A stretch of 64,000 nucleotides of DNA from CBDCYS01 sp965226185. Its GTDB lineage: Bacteria; Acidobacteriota; Terriglobia; Bryobacterales; UBA6623. Below the pieces are notes generated by a model. It saw only the letters and a program-made list of their open reading frames with translations, searched no databases and was not told where the DNA came from. Of the stretch, positions 52,416-61,978 are shown one piece after another; positions within the stretch are counted from its first letter, which is position 1, and the number at the start of each line of letters is the position of its first letter. The translations under genes were made by a program, and so were the position numbers. The stretch is taken from the NCBI GenBank assembly GCA_965226185.1, contig CBDDCT010000007.1, forward strand, positions 2,294,001-2,358,000, in the 5' to 3' direction.

Positions 52416-53378
52416 ATGAAAATCCAAGTTCTCTCCGCAATCGTGATCGCATGCGCGCTGGGCGTTCACTCCTGGTCGCAAGACCCGGAGCCCAAACGCA
52501 TCAACAAAGCCATCGGCCTTCTCTCGCAAGACCAACCGATCTACTATTTCACCGAGGGCCGGGGAGGCAGCCAGGGAGGTTTCAAGGAAGGACTGCGCTT
52601 GGCGAAGACCTGGGCCGACCTGATCATCTACGAGATGGAGTTCGGCGCCTATGACGTCACCGAGCTTCGCGAGTTTATGGCCGGACTGGTCCAAGGCGGG
52701 CCGACCCCGAGCGGCCATCGCACCCCGTCGGTTCAGGTCGTTTTGCCCTTCAGCGGATTGGACGTTGCCACCGTACGCGCCAATCACTGGGTTGTGCAGC
52801 AAGTTCTCGCGGCGGGCGTCCACGGAGTGACGCTGTGCCATGCGCGAGATCCCGCCGCCGTTCGCGAGTTTGTTCGGCTGGCGCGGTTCCCGCACCATCG
52901 CCAGGCGGTTGACGATGGCCCGCTGCCGGAGGGACTGCGCGGCAATGGCGGGCAGCTCCACGCGTCACAGGTCTGGGGCATTTCGCCGAAGGAGTACATG
53001 CGAAGGGCCGACGTCTGGCCGCTGAACCCTGACGGCGAGATCTTGCTGGGGCTCAAGATCGAAGACCGCTACGCCCTGGAGAACTCCGAGAAGAGCGCGG
53101 CGACGCCCGGCATTGGCTACGCCGAATGGGGTCCGGGAGATATGGGACTATCGCTGGGATTCCCGGAAATACACGATCCCCCGTACGAGCCGAAGGTGGC
53201 GGCCGCCCGGCTGCGCGTGCTGAATGCCTGCAAAGCCGCTGGTATTGCTTTTCTTGACGTGATGACGCCCGGCAATGTCGAACAACGAATCCGGGAGGGT
53301 GTGCGCATCGGGGCGACGCGCTACGAGGAAGCTGCCGCACGGGGCCGCCGCTTTAGCAAGCGCCCCCAGCCGTGGTAG
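52416..53378 (+). CDS. Exported HpcH/HpaI-type aldolase homologue, paralogue 2
   Basis: A 320-residue close paralogue of 23827-24777. Sec signal MKIQVLSAIVIACALGVHSW, then KRINKAIGLLSQDQPIYYF, YEMEFGAYD, HGVTLCHARDPA, LLGLKIEDRYALENSEK and GYAEWGPGDMGLSL. Divergent from SelA4 across 202 bp, so a shared regulatory space is likely. An aldolase that releases pyruvate from a keto-deoxy acid would complete the proposed pathway. Confidence 0.83.
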   Translation: MKIQVLSAIVIACALGVHSWSQDPEPKRINKAIGLLSQDQPIYYFTEGRGGSQGGFKEGLRLAKTWADLIIYEMEFGAYDVTELREFMAGLVQGGPTPSGHRTPSVQVVLPFSGLDVATVRANHWVVQQVLAAGVHGVTLCHARDPAAVREFVRLARFPHHRQAVDDGPLPEGLRGNGGQLHASQVWGISPKEYMRRADVWPLNPDGEILLGLKIEDRYALENSEKSAATPGIGYAEWGPGDMGLSLGFPEIHDPPYEPKVAAARLRVLNACKAAGIAFLDVMTPGNVEQRIREGVRIGATRYEEAAARGRRFSKRPQPW

Positions 53379-53386
53379 GCTGTCGT

Positions 53387-54016
53387 ATGCCAAGCGGCGA
53401 ACGGCAAAATAGCGAGGCTCCCGGCACCGCGAATCTCGGTGCGCTGGGTTCGCGGGCGTTACGGGATCGCGCGGCGCTTGCCCGGGAGATATGCATGCTT
53501 CGGCTGGCCGGAATGAGCATCGCTTATGACGAGGCGGCACGGCTGCCTCTGATCATGCATTGCCCCTCACTGCTTCCCCAGGGCGTTGTCTGGCGTTCCG
53601 GCGCAAGCCTGACCAGCCTGATGCCGACGATCATGCACGCGGCGAATATTTACGGAAGGATGGGTGTGAACTATACGGCCCAAAGCCTGCTGCCCGACAT
53701 CAAGGCCAGCCGCGACGAGTGGCGGCGAACGATTGTCATCCAGAACATCTGCCAAAAAGGAATCGATGGGGTGCTCTACGGGGAGAGGGCTCTGCGGACC
53801 GAGCGCTGGAAGCTCATCCTCCGTAAGTTTGAAGCGAGTCCAAGCAAGCGCGCGGATGAGCTCTATGACATGCGCGAGGATCCCGGGGAGACGAGGAATC
53901 TCTACGCCTCGCGCGGCAACGTCGTCGGGCGGTTGGCCACGCAACTGCGCGGCTGGGGTGAAGAGCAGGGGGACGCACTGGCGGTCGAGCTGGGCCGCCG
54001 CTCCGAAGACGGGTAG
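53387..54016 (+). pseudogene. Sulfatase, C-terminal part only
   Basis: From about residue 44 the frame matches the C-terminal half of sulfatases: YDEAARLPLIMHCPSLLP, MPTIMHAANIYG, IDGVLYGERALRTERWKLIL and LYDMREDPGETRNLY. The N-terminal half with the formylglycine motif and metal site is absent. The ATG at 53387 lies 8 bases after the aldolase stop; it may be translated but cannot be an active sulfatase. Confidence 0.8.
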
Positions 54017-54039
54017 ATCGTCTCGCCCCTGAAATCGTC

Positions 54040-54206
54040 CGGGTCCCGTATCTTGAGTACCTGCAGCTTGAGATTCGTACCAAACGTGGCAGAAAATTCG
54101 GGAACCAGATTCGGAGCCCCGACCGTGAGGGAGGGGTGAGCCGCTTCGACGCGCCTCATCCGCCAGCGGCCAAGCTCCCCCCCTTTTGGTTGCGGCTCGT
54201 CCGCGT
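54040..54206. repeat. Dispersed intergenic repeat R, copy 2 (inverted)
   Basis: Reverse complement of 50428-50600 at about three quarters identity. Lies between the sulfatase fragment and the CocE gene. Confidence 0.65.
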
Positions 54207-54224
54207 CAAGACTCACAAAGCGGC

Positions 54225-56039
54225 TTAATGATCCGCTGGAATCACCGGCAAGACGATGTGCGACGGCCGCGCGGCCGTGTGGTAAACCGTCTGGTTCGCG
54301 ACCTTGACGGCGCCGCTCGTACCGAACGGTTCTCCTGTATTGGGGTTGCGGTCGAACTGCGGAAAGTGACTGCTGGTCACGTCCACCCGGATACGATGGC
54401 CCTTTTGGAAAGCGACCGCCGTGCCCACCAGGTCGATTTCCAACTCATGGGCTTTGTCCGGCTCGAGCGGCTTCGGGCTGGACAGCCCCTCGCGGTAACG
54501 GGTGCGCAGGATGCCTTCCGCCATGTTGATGGCGCGGCCGTCGGGATAGACGTCCACCAGCTTCGCGACGAAATCCGTGTCAATCGCATCGGAGGAAGCG
54601 TGGAGCACTACCTTGACGGGACCCGCGATTTCAACTTCCTCTTCAAGGAAATCGGAGGTATAGACCAGCACGTCGTGGCGGCGTTCCACCGGGGTCTGGT
54701 CGCGCGGTCCCGCCGGAGTCGGCGTGCCGCAGCAGTTGTTGCCCCCCAGGCTGGGGACGGGGTTATCCGGGTCATAGCGGTAAGAGTCCGCCGGTCCGCT
54801 GCCGCTGGGTTTGTCCCAGGAAAGGCGGCCGTCCCCGCGATAACTGTTGGCCTTCCCCCGGCTGTGGAAGTACATCTTCTTGTACTGCGTCCGCGCCAGC
54901 GGATACTCGTTCTCAAACCGCCACTCGTTGCGGCCCATCACAAAGATTTTCACCGGCGGCTCATCGGATAAACCGTTGTCGGCGCCCTTGAGCCAGTAGT
55001 CATACCAGCGCAACTGCACCGCCATCTCGTCGATCAAGGCGTGCTCGCCGAAGTCCAAGTCGCCGGTCTTTCTTGACGGCCCATGCCCCCAGGGCCCGAT
55101 GATCATGTGGCTCTTCTCGCGAGCCGTTTTGGTCTTGCCCTTCTTGCTGACGCCCATGTATCCGCGCAACGTTCCCTGCGAAAAGATGTCAAACCAGCCG
55201 CCTTGGGTGTGAATCGGAATCCCGATCTCGTCGAACACTTCCTCCACGTTGATCTTCTTCCAGTAGTCGTCATAATCAGGGTGCGCCAGCCAGTCCTTGT
55301 AGAACTGGGCGTCGCGGCCGACCAGCGGCTGCATGGTGTTCAGGGGCAGGTGGCCGAGAACTTTGTCATAGCTGACGTTTTCGGGGCCGGCGGCCATCGT
55401 GTGAGGACCAGTGTTTTGCATGATGCGTGATTCCTGCCGCACCGCGCCCCAGCCAAAGTTGAATGACAAGCGCCAGCCGCCGTTGAGGGTAATCCAGTCG
55501 TGGTAGAGGCTTGTCGAGGCGACGTCGGGATAGATCGTCACCAGCGACGGAGGTTTGGACATGGCCGCCCGCCACTGGACGTGCCCCAAATACGACCCGC
55601 CCTGCATGGCGACCTTGCCGTTCGACCAAGGCTGCTTGGCGGCCCACTCGATCGTGTCGTAGCCGTCCTCGATATCGTCGCGAAAGGGCTCCCACTTGCC
55701 CTCGGACTCGTGGCGGCCGCGAACGTCCTGGTAGACGAACACATAGCCCCGCCGGGCGAAATAGACCGCCCCCGCATAGGAGCTTGGATAACGCTCCGTG
55801 CTGTAGGGAGTGCGTGAGACCAGCACCGGGTACTTGCCGTCGCCGGCCGGACGGTACACATCGGCATACAAGGTAACGCCGTCCCTCATGGGTACCGGCA
55901 CGCGGTTGTCCATCTGGATGTCGTTGCGCGGCGGGGGCGTGGTGGGGAACGAATATTTCTGGTGAGAATCAGCCAGGGCGGATCCCGCCAATAAGCTGAC
56001 CGTTGCGACGAAACTGGCGATACCTGGGAGAGGTTGCAT
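54225..56039 (-). CDS. Exported CocE/NonD-family hydrolase (X-Pro dipeptidyl-peptidase type)
   Basis: A 604-residue serine hydrolase. Sec signal (FVATVSLLAGSALADS), then the S15-type alpha/beta hydrolase with VPMRDGVTLYADVYRP, the nucleophile elbow GGSYLGH, catalytic His region SHMIIGPWGHG, and a C-terminal jelly-roll domain (EIAGPVKVVLHASS). The family cleaves esters or amides (cocaine esterase, glutaryl-7-ACA acylase, X-Pro peptidases). Downstream of an amidohydrolase gene on the same strand (135 bp). Could supply acyl-amide cleavage. Confidence 0.87.
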   Translation of the reverse strand: MQPLPGIASFVATVSLLAGSALADSHQKYSFPTTPPPRNDIQMDNRVPVPMRDGVTLYADVYRPAGDGKYPVLVSRTPYSTERYPSSYAGAVYFARRGYVFVYQDVRGRHESEGKWEPFRDDIEDGYDTIEWAAKQPWSNGKVAMQGGSYLGHVQWRAAMSKPPSLVTIYPDVASTSLYHDWITLNGGWRLSFNFGWGAVRQESRIMQNTGPHTMAAGPENVSYDKVLGHLPLNTMQPLVGRDAQFYKDWLAHPDYDDYWKKINVEEVFDEIGIPIHTQGGWFDIFSQGTLRGYMGVSKKGKTKTAREKSHMIIGPWGHGPSRKTGDLDFGEHALIDEMAVQLRWYDYWLKGADNGLSDEPPVKIFVMGRNEWRFENEYPLARTQYKKMYFHSRGKANSYRGDGRLSWDKPSGSGPADSYRYDPDNPVPSLGGNNCCGTPTPAGPRDQTPVERRHDVLVYTSDFLEEEVEIAGPVKVVLHASSDAIDTDFVAKLVDVYPDGRAINMAEGILRTRYREGLSSPKPLEPDKAHELEIDLVGTAVAFQKGHRIRVDVTSSHFPQFDRNPNTGEPFGTSGAVKVANQTVYHTAARPSHIVLPVIPADH

Positions 56040-56174
56040 AACTGACTCCAAGTACGTTGACGGTAGTTGATATTTTACACTGGCTTGCTGAATTCATCGG
56101 CAAGCTGGCGACGGTTGTCGTTCGCCGGAGCGTCCGCCGGATAACGGGCGCCGGATAGCGGGCGCCGATTTCGC

Positions 56175-57485
56175 TTACTCTACTTTGGCGCCTCCCAAGT
56201 ACACTGCGTGGATCGTCCGGCTGTTGCGAATGTTCTCCAAGGGATTCTTGTTGAGCACGACGAGATCGGCGGCCTTGCCCTTCTCCAGCGTGCCGAATTC
56301 TTTGCCGACCCCAAGCGCCTCGGCGGCATTTTTCGAGAAGGACTGAATAATCTGCATCGGAGTCAGGCCCGCCATCGACATCAGCTCCATCTCGCGGTGT
56401 TCGAAGTAACCGATGAAGCGTCCGGGAGGGCCGGTGTCCGTGCCGAAGCCGATCCGCACGCCGGCGTCGGAGAGCTTCTTTAGGTTGGTCATGGCCATGC
56501 TCAAGTCTCTTTGGTAGGTCTCGCGTTCCGGGTCTTTCTTCTGGGCTTCGCTGAGCTGAGTTCGCACGGCGTCGATGACTTCGGGCGTCGTGCCTTGCTT
56601 GAAGAAGGGATCGTTGAGCCACGGCGGCCGGTCGGCGTAAACGAAAGTCGACTGTTCGCGGGTTAGCGTCGCTACGGCGGTGACGTTGTTCATCTTGAGC
56701 AGGGAGATCATTTCATCATCGACTACCTGGTCGCGGATACTGTGCGCCATTACGTCGAGCCCCGCCTTGACGAGCCCCTTTGCATCTTCCAGCTCGTACA
56801 AGTGAGCAAAGGCCTTGAGACCCCGCTTATGAGCCTGGCTGATGATAGCGCCGTAGACCGCTGGCGAAAGTTTGTCTACCGTGTCGTGGTGATCATCGAC
56901 CCACATCTTGATGACGTCCGCCTTGCGGTTCGCCAAGCGGTTGACCCAGGCCTTGGCCTGTGCGGCGCTGGCTACCTCTTGCGCGACGCCCTTCACTCCG
57001 GGCGCGTGCGTGGGGTAACCGCCCAACGTTGTAAAGCCCTGCAAGGCGGTAAAGACGCGCGCGCCACTGAGCTTTCCGCGGCGCTGGTCATTGCGAATCT
57101 TGATGATCAAGTCGTTGTCGGTGCCCATGCTGGTTGTCGTGGTCACGCCGTAGCTGGCGTAGAGCCTCAATTGGGCCTCCGCGTTTTCGCGCGTGTAATT
57201 TTTCATGTCTTGTGAAAGGCCCTTGACCATTCCCACGTGGCCGTGCAAGTTGATGATGCCCGGCATGATCGTCTTGCCGCTCAAATCAACCACCTGGGCT
57301 GATTTCGGCGCTTTGACACTCGACGATGGGCCAATATCCCGGATCTTGCCATCCGCGATTACGATCGTCGCATCGGGAATCGGAGCGCCGCCGGCGCCGT
57401 CAATGACCGTTGCATGTTGGAGGACGGTGACCTGCGCCGAAAGCGTGAGCGCGGCCAACAAGAAGGCAGTCGAACATTTCCGCAT
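56175..57485 (-). CDS. Exported amidohydrolase family protein
   Basis: A 436-residue metal-dependent hydrolase with a short Sec signal (CSTAFLLAALTLSAQ). Metal and catalytic landmarks: INLHGHVGMV (HxH), DVIKMWVDDHHD with the carboxylated-Lys position, HKRGLKAFAHLYE, DVMAHSI and GFGTDTGPPG. It resembles imidazolonepropionase/prolidase-type amidohydrolases. First gene of a pair with the CocE gene. Substrate unknown. Confidence 0.87.
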   Translation of the reverse strand: MRKCSTAFLLAALTLSAQVTVLQHATVIDGAGGAPIPDATIVIADGKIRDIGPSSSVKAPKSAQVVDLSGKTIMPGIINLHGHVGMVKGLSQDMKNYTRENAEAQLRLYASYGVTTTTSMGTDNDLIIKIRNDQRRGKLSGARVFTALQGFTTLGGYPTHAPGVKGVAQEVASAAQAKAWVNRLANRKADVIKMWVDDHHDTVDKLSPAVYGAIISQAHKRGLKAFAHLYELEDAKGLVKAGLDVMAHSIRDQVVDDEMISLLKMNNVTAVATLTREQSTFVYADRPPWLNDPFFKQGTTPEVIDAVRTQLSEAQKKDPERETYQRDLSMAMTNLKKLSDAGVRIGFGTDTGPPGRFIGYFEHREMELMSMAGLTPMQIIQSFSKNAAEALGVGKEFGTLEKGKAADLVVLNKNPLENIRNSRTIHAVYLGGAKVE

Positions 57486-57652
57486 GAAACACCTCGATCA
57501 GATGGATTATCTTGAGAACACTCAAGGTAGCACAGCTAACCTGGATGTCGAACCGGGTTACGAATGGGGGGCCGTTCCCGGGTAATTTGTTGGAGAGGCA
57601 AGAGTGCCTGTCCCTGCTGAGCCGGCTGAGAGCCGCCGGTCCACGGAACACG

Positions 57653-59689
57653 TCAGATGCGATGGAAGGCCCTGAGGATCTCTTTCATCTCATACTTCAG
57701 CGCAACCGGGCGACCGTGCGGACACGTCATCGGGCAATCGGTCTTCGCCAGCTCGTCGAGAAGGTAACGAATTTTCGCGTCGTCCAGCGGCGTGTTCACC
57801 TTGATGGCGGCGTGGCAGGCGATTGTGGCGGCGACCCGCCGCTGCATGTCGTCCAACGAAAGCGCTCGCAGCTCTCGTTCGGGCGTGTCAAGTATTTCGT
57901 GGATGAGAACCTCAACTTGCCGCGGCGATAGTGCCGCCGGCGCTGCTTTGACGGCGATCGTGCGATGACCGAAGGGTTCGAGGTCAAATCCATTGGCGCG
58001 GAACTCATCCTCGATTTGAGTGAAGGTGATTTCTTGTTCGGGTCGCAGCGTGATAATAATCGGCATCAGCAGCCGTTGCGATTCAACTTGGCCTCGGGAG
58101 CGTTGCTTGAGCACTTTCTCAAAAAGAATCCGCTCGTGGACGACGTGCTGGTCGAGGATCCAGAGTCCGTCGGAGCCGCTGGCGACGATGAAGCTTTCTT
58201 TGATCTGCCCCAGCGGCCGGAGGGAGCCCACATTCGCCATGGAGTCCGTGCGCTCTTCCACCAGCGGGGCGCGGCTATGCAGGTTTTCTTCAACCGCAAG
58301 TTCCTTGATCCCGGCCGGAGGCGTGGCGGAATACCCTGGATCTTCCGAGCCGGCGGTCCCTTCCTGGCCGGACTCAATCGGTTCTCGAACCGCTTCGGCG
58401 GCCGGGTCAGCCACGGCGGGAACGCTGAACTCGATAGGCGGCGCTGAAAAGTCCAGGCGCTCGCGTGGCCCCATGGGCGGCTTTAAGATTCCCTCCGAAG
58501 GCATCGAGGCATCGTCTTGGCCGAGGCGCAGACTCGTCTCGGAGAAAGGCAGCGAAACCGCCGGCTGCGGGGTGGGCCGATGGCTTCCCGCCGGCAATGT
58601 GAAAGTCGAGACCGGTTTCGATTCAATGAGCTGTTCTCGAATCGAGTCTCTTACAAAATCGTGAACAAAAGACTGATGCCGAAAGCGAACTTCCGTCTTC
58701 GATGGGTGGACGTTAACATCGACTTCTTCGCAGGCCATGTCCAGAAACAGCAGGGCAAACGGAAAGTTTCCCGGCGGAATCAGATTGTGATATGCGCCTG
58801 AGATCGCATGCAGCAACAGCCGGTCGCGAATCAGCCTGCGATTGACGAAGATGTAGATCGAGTTGCGGTTCAGCTTCTGGACTTGCGGTGTTGAGACAAA
58901 GCCGCTGAGCTGAAACCGGTGCCGCCGGCTTTGTGAGGCGCCCGAACGCGCTGCTTCGACCGCGCGCGTCGCCGGCACCGGTGATGCCGCAACATCGAGT
59001 TCCCGTTCGCGCGGCGCCAGCTCGACAAGCGAATCGAGCGTGCCGGCCCCAAATACTTGATAGACACGCTCGCGCAACTCTTTGACCGGGGTTGCATTCA
59101 GCAACTCGCCCTTTTCGTGCGCCAGGTGGAACGACTTGTCGATATGCGCCAGGCTGTAGTGCGTCACGAGCGAGGCGATATGAGCCAGCTCCGTCTTCTC
59201 CGTGCGCAGGAACTTGCGGCGGGCCGGGACGTTGTAGAAAAGGTTCTGTACCGTGACCGTCGTCCCGCGCGGCAGGGCGGCCTCGTCCACATGGAGCATC
59301 TTGCCCCCGGCGATCTCGACACGCGTTCCGGTGGGTTCATCGTCGCAGGCAGTCTCCAGGACGAGCCGGGAAACACTGGCAATCGAAGGGAGCGCCTCGC
59401 CCCGGAATCCGAGCGTTGAAATCGACAGCAAGTCCCCGACTTCGCGCAGCTTGCTCGTGGCATGGCGCTCGAACGCCAGCATGGCATCGTCACGGCCCAT
59501 TCCGATGCCATCGTCGGCGATGCGGATCAGCCGCTTGCCGCCCGCTTCCAGCTCGATACGCAGACGCGTGGCCTGGGCATCCAATGCGTTTTCGAGCAGC
59601 TCTTTCGCGACCGAAGCGGGCCTCTCAACAACTTCGCCCGCGGCGATCTTGTTGGCGACGATGTCGGTGAGGACTCTAATTCGGCCCAT
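57653..59689 (-). CDS. mutL: DNA mismatch repair protein MutL
   Basis: A 678-residue MutL. The N-terminal GHKL ATPase shows IAAGEVVERP, ENALDA, DDGIGMG, RHATSK and STLGFRGEALPSI. A proline/acid-rich linker spans about 330-470. The C-terminal endonuclease domain has LDQHVVHERILFE (DQHA-x2-E-x4-E with Val for Ala), ACHAAIK and CPHGRPV, the metal-site set, so it is a nicking-type MutL as in organisms without MutH. ATG at 59689; the upstream 20 codons are not family-like. Confidence 0.93.
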   Translation of the reverse strand: MGRIRVLTDIVANKIAAGEVVERPASVAKELLENALDAQATRLRIELEAGGKRLIRIADDGIGMGRDDAMLAFERHATSKLREVGDLLSISTLGFRGEALPSIASVSRLVLETACDDEPTGTRVEIAGGKMLHVDEAALPRGTTVTVQNLFYNVPARRKFLRTEKTELAHIASLVTHYSLAHIDKSFHLAHEKGELLNATPVKELRERVYQVFGAGTLDSLVELAPRERELDVAASPVPATRAVEAARSGASQSRRHRFQLSGFVSTPQVQKLNRNSIYIFVNRRLIRDRLLLHAISGAYHNLIPPGNFPFALLFLDMACEEVDVNVHPSKTEVRFRHQSFVHDFVRDSIREQLIESKPVSTFTLPAGSHRPTPQPAVSLPFSETSLRLGQDDASMPSEGILKPPMGPRERLDFSAPPIEFSVPAVADPAAEAVREPIESGQEGTAGSEDPGYSATPPAGIKELAVEENLHSRAPLVEERTDSMANVGSLRPLGQIKESFIVASGSDGLWILDQHVVHERILFEKVLKQRSRGQVESQRLLMPIIITLRPEQEITFTQIEDEFRANGFDLEPFGHRTIAVKAAPAALSPRQVEVLIHEILDTPERELRALSLDDMQRRVAATIACHAAIKVNTPLDDAKIRYLLDELAKTDCPMTCPHGRPVALKYEMKEILRAFHRI

Positions 59690-59785
59690 GTAACAATCCA
59701 GGAGAGATTGGAAACAGCCTACGCGGCAGTTTCCACCAGCGGCAAGCAAACAGCAGACAAGCCGTGCTTACCGCCAGGCAGCGGG

Positions 59786-60295
59786 TTACAGCGAACTGAA
59801 CATATCCGCGAGAGGGACGCGAATTTCTGGTGATGAAGTCTTCAATGTGCCCTCGGCTTCGACCGTCCCATGGCGGGTGCAACTCCACGCCCGGCGTTCC
59901 CGCGGATCGATCAGCCAGACGTAAGGAACGCCAAATGACAAGTAGTCGTCGACACGACGTTTCATCCGCGCCTGACTATCATCGTTGGACAGGATTTCAA
60001 TGCACAAGAACGGGGGCGTCGTGAAGATCGGTTCTGTCGGCTTGGCGCCGGCCACGACAGTAATATCCGGAACTCTGAATCTGTCCTTCGAAACTTGCAC
60101 TCGCTGTCCCGGGAAAACATGGACACCCAATTTCCGGCGCACTGATCCAAGGTGGATGATGAGTTCCGCTTGCAGCACGCTGTGATCCCTCTCGCCCAAG
60201 TTTCGCTCCAGTACAACGCAGCCGACATACTCACGGTCGGGGCGGTACGTTGTCGTCAAATACTCGGTCACGGATGCCAGCGTACCGCTACTCAT
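59786..60295 (-). CDS. Uma2-family endonuclease-like protein
   Basis: A 169-residue PD-(D/E)xK-fold protein of the Uma2/DUF820 family. It shows PDREYVGCVVLERNLG, a putative catalytic VPDITVV with Asp, LCIEILSNDD with Glu, and KRRVDDYLSFGVPYVWLIDP. The role of these abundant proteins is unclear. Start at the ATG at 60295; ten upstream codons are open but contain repeats. It lies 100 bp upstream of mutL, same strand. Confidence 0.8.
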   Translation of the reverse strand: MSSGTLASVTEYLTTTYRPDREYVGCVVLERNLGERDHSVLQAELIIHLGSVRRKLGVHVFPGQRVQVSKDRFRVPDITVVAGAKPTEPIFTTPPFLCIEILSNDDSQARMKRRVDDYLSFGVPYVWLIDPRERRAWSCTRHGTVEAEGTLKTSSPEIRVPLADMFSSL

Positions 60296-60413
60296 GGTTT
60301 TAGAATACACGGATTTAGAATACACGCAAACCTGCGCTTGGGGCCGATAATCTTATGGATCGTCCGTAAGGTGTTCAGGGTTTCCCGCGAAAGCAGCTCG
60401 AATCTCCCGTAGC

Positions 60414-60434
60414 GCGGGTCTCGGAGAGACCCGC
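60414..60434. repeat. Short perfect hairpin
   Basis: GCGGGTCTC, GGA, GAGACCCGC: a 9-bp stem with a 3-base loop, between the divergent Uma2 and MFS genes. Probably a member of an intergenic palindrome family. Confidence 0.5.
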
Positions 60435-60571
60435 GGCCCCTCGCCTCGCCGTCCAAACAGTCCGGGATCTGTCATCATGAAGACTCTGGATCTCCGTCGA
60501 GCCCTCGTGAGTCTTCAGGCCACTGAAGACTGGGCAACCCCTTTCATTCCCAGCAAGATTGATGGGAGCTG

Positions 60572-61868
60572 ATGCTAACCTTCCCTGGACTCCTGCGCCG
60601 TAACCGCAACTACCGCCGGATGTGGATCAGCCAGTTTGTCAGCGAAGTCGGCGACAATTTCAACACCATTGCGGTTTTCAGCCTGGTGCTGGAAAACACC
60701 CGGTCCGGGGCGGCTGTCAGCGGCGTGATGCTGGCGCGGGCGGTCGCCATGATCACCGCGGGCCCGGTCGCCGGCGTCATCCTGGACCGCCTGAACCGCC
60801 AGCACGTTCTCATTGCGAGCACGGTCGCGCGCGCTCTCGTCGCGGCATGCTTTGTCTTCACTGTTGACCGTACGGACCTCTGGCTGATCTACGCCCTCAG
60901 CGGAATGCTGATGTTTGTTTCTCCTTTTTTCAACAGCGGGAGGACGGCGATCTTGCCCACCATCGCCAGCCCGGAGGAGCTGCATACAGCGAACGCCCTG
61001 ACGCAAACCACGCGCTACGCGACCGTGACCGTTGGCACGATGCTCGGCGGCCTCAGCACGGCGGCGCTGGGTTACGAGTCAGCGTTCCTGCTCAACGCGG
61101 CTTCGCTGCTGTTCTCGGCTTGGATGATCTCGCGGCTGCGCCTCACCCAAGGCAGCTTCCGGGCTCAAAGAAAAGCGCTGACGGAAGCGGATGTCGCGCG
61201 GCCCTGGCACGACTATAAAGAAGGCCTGCGTTATCTCAAATCAGTGCCGCTCATGCTGGCCATTTGTCTGGTTCACGTCGGCTGGGCCACGGGCGGCGGA
61301 GCGGCGCAGATCCTCTTTAGTTTGTTCGGGGAAGTAGTGTTTGAGCGTGGCCCCGCCGGCATCGGCATGATGTGGAGCTCCGCCGGCGTGGGACTCGTGA
61401 TCGGGGGCTCGCTGGCACACCGAATCGGGCCCAAGCTGCAGTTCGAGAACTACAAGAAACTGCTGATCGCGGCTTTCGCGGTCCACGGCGGCTCCTACAT
61501 TCTGTTTAGCCAGGCCCCTCATTTTTTGGCGGCTCTCCTCTTCATAGCGGTGTCGCGCGCCGCCTGGGGGGTCGCCACGGTCCTCAACTTAAACCAAATG
61601 CTGGTGCACGTCCCTGACAGCTACCGCGGCCGTGTTTTCTCGACGATCGAATCGATGACTTGGGGATACGATGACGCTGTCGCTGGCCGTGGCCGGTTTT
61701 GCTTCCGACGCTTACGGCCCGCGCGTCATTGGCGCTTGCGCGGGCATGCTCAGTTCCTTGACCGCAATCGGCTGGGGTTGGGCGCATTGGCGTGGCAAGC
61801 TCGTCGAGCCCGCGGTCGAGGGCATTGATCCCGACGATCTCGAGGTCGATCGCATGCCGCGAGTGTAG
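60572..61868 (+). pseudogene. MFS transporter (MFS_3/enterobactin-exporter-type), frameshifted near the 3' end
   Basis: Polytopic carrier with the MFS_3 start (NRNYRRMWISQFVSEVGD) and VFSTIESMTW near helix 11. After 61660 the current frame turns into Arg-rich nonsense up to 61828, while the next frame continues as TLSLAVAGFASDAYGPRVIG, the expected last helix, to 61868. One extra base near 61662-61670 explains both. The protein of 418 residues made now would lack the last helix. Natural mutation or sequence error cannot be told apart. Confidence 0.75.
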
Positions 61869-61978
61869 TTCTGACGAAAGGTTTTCGCGTAGCGGCGGAG
61901 CGTGTGGCTGCTTGACGAGAATCTGACGCCTCTCCAAGATTCACCCGTCGTCGGCCCGTTTTGTGGTAAACGTGTTTC

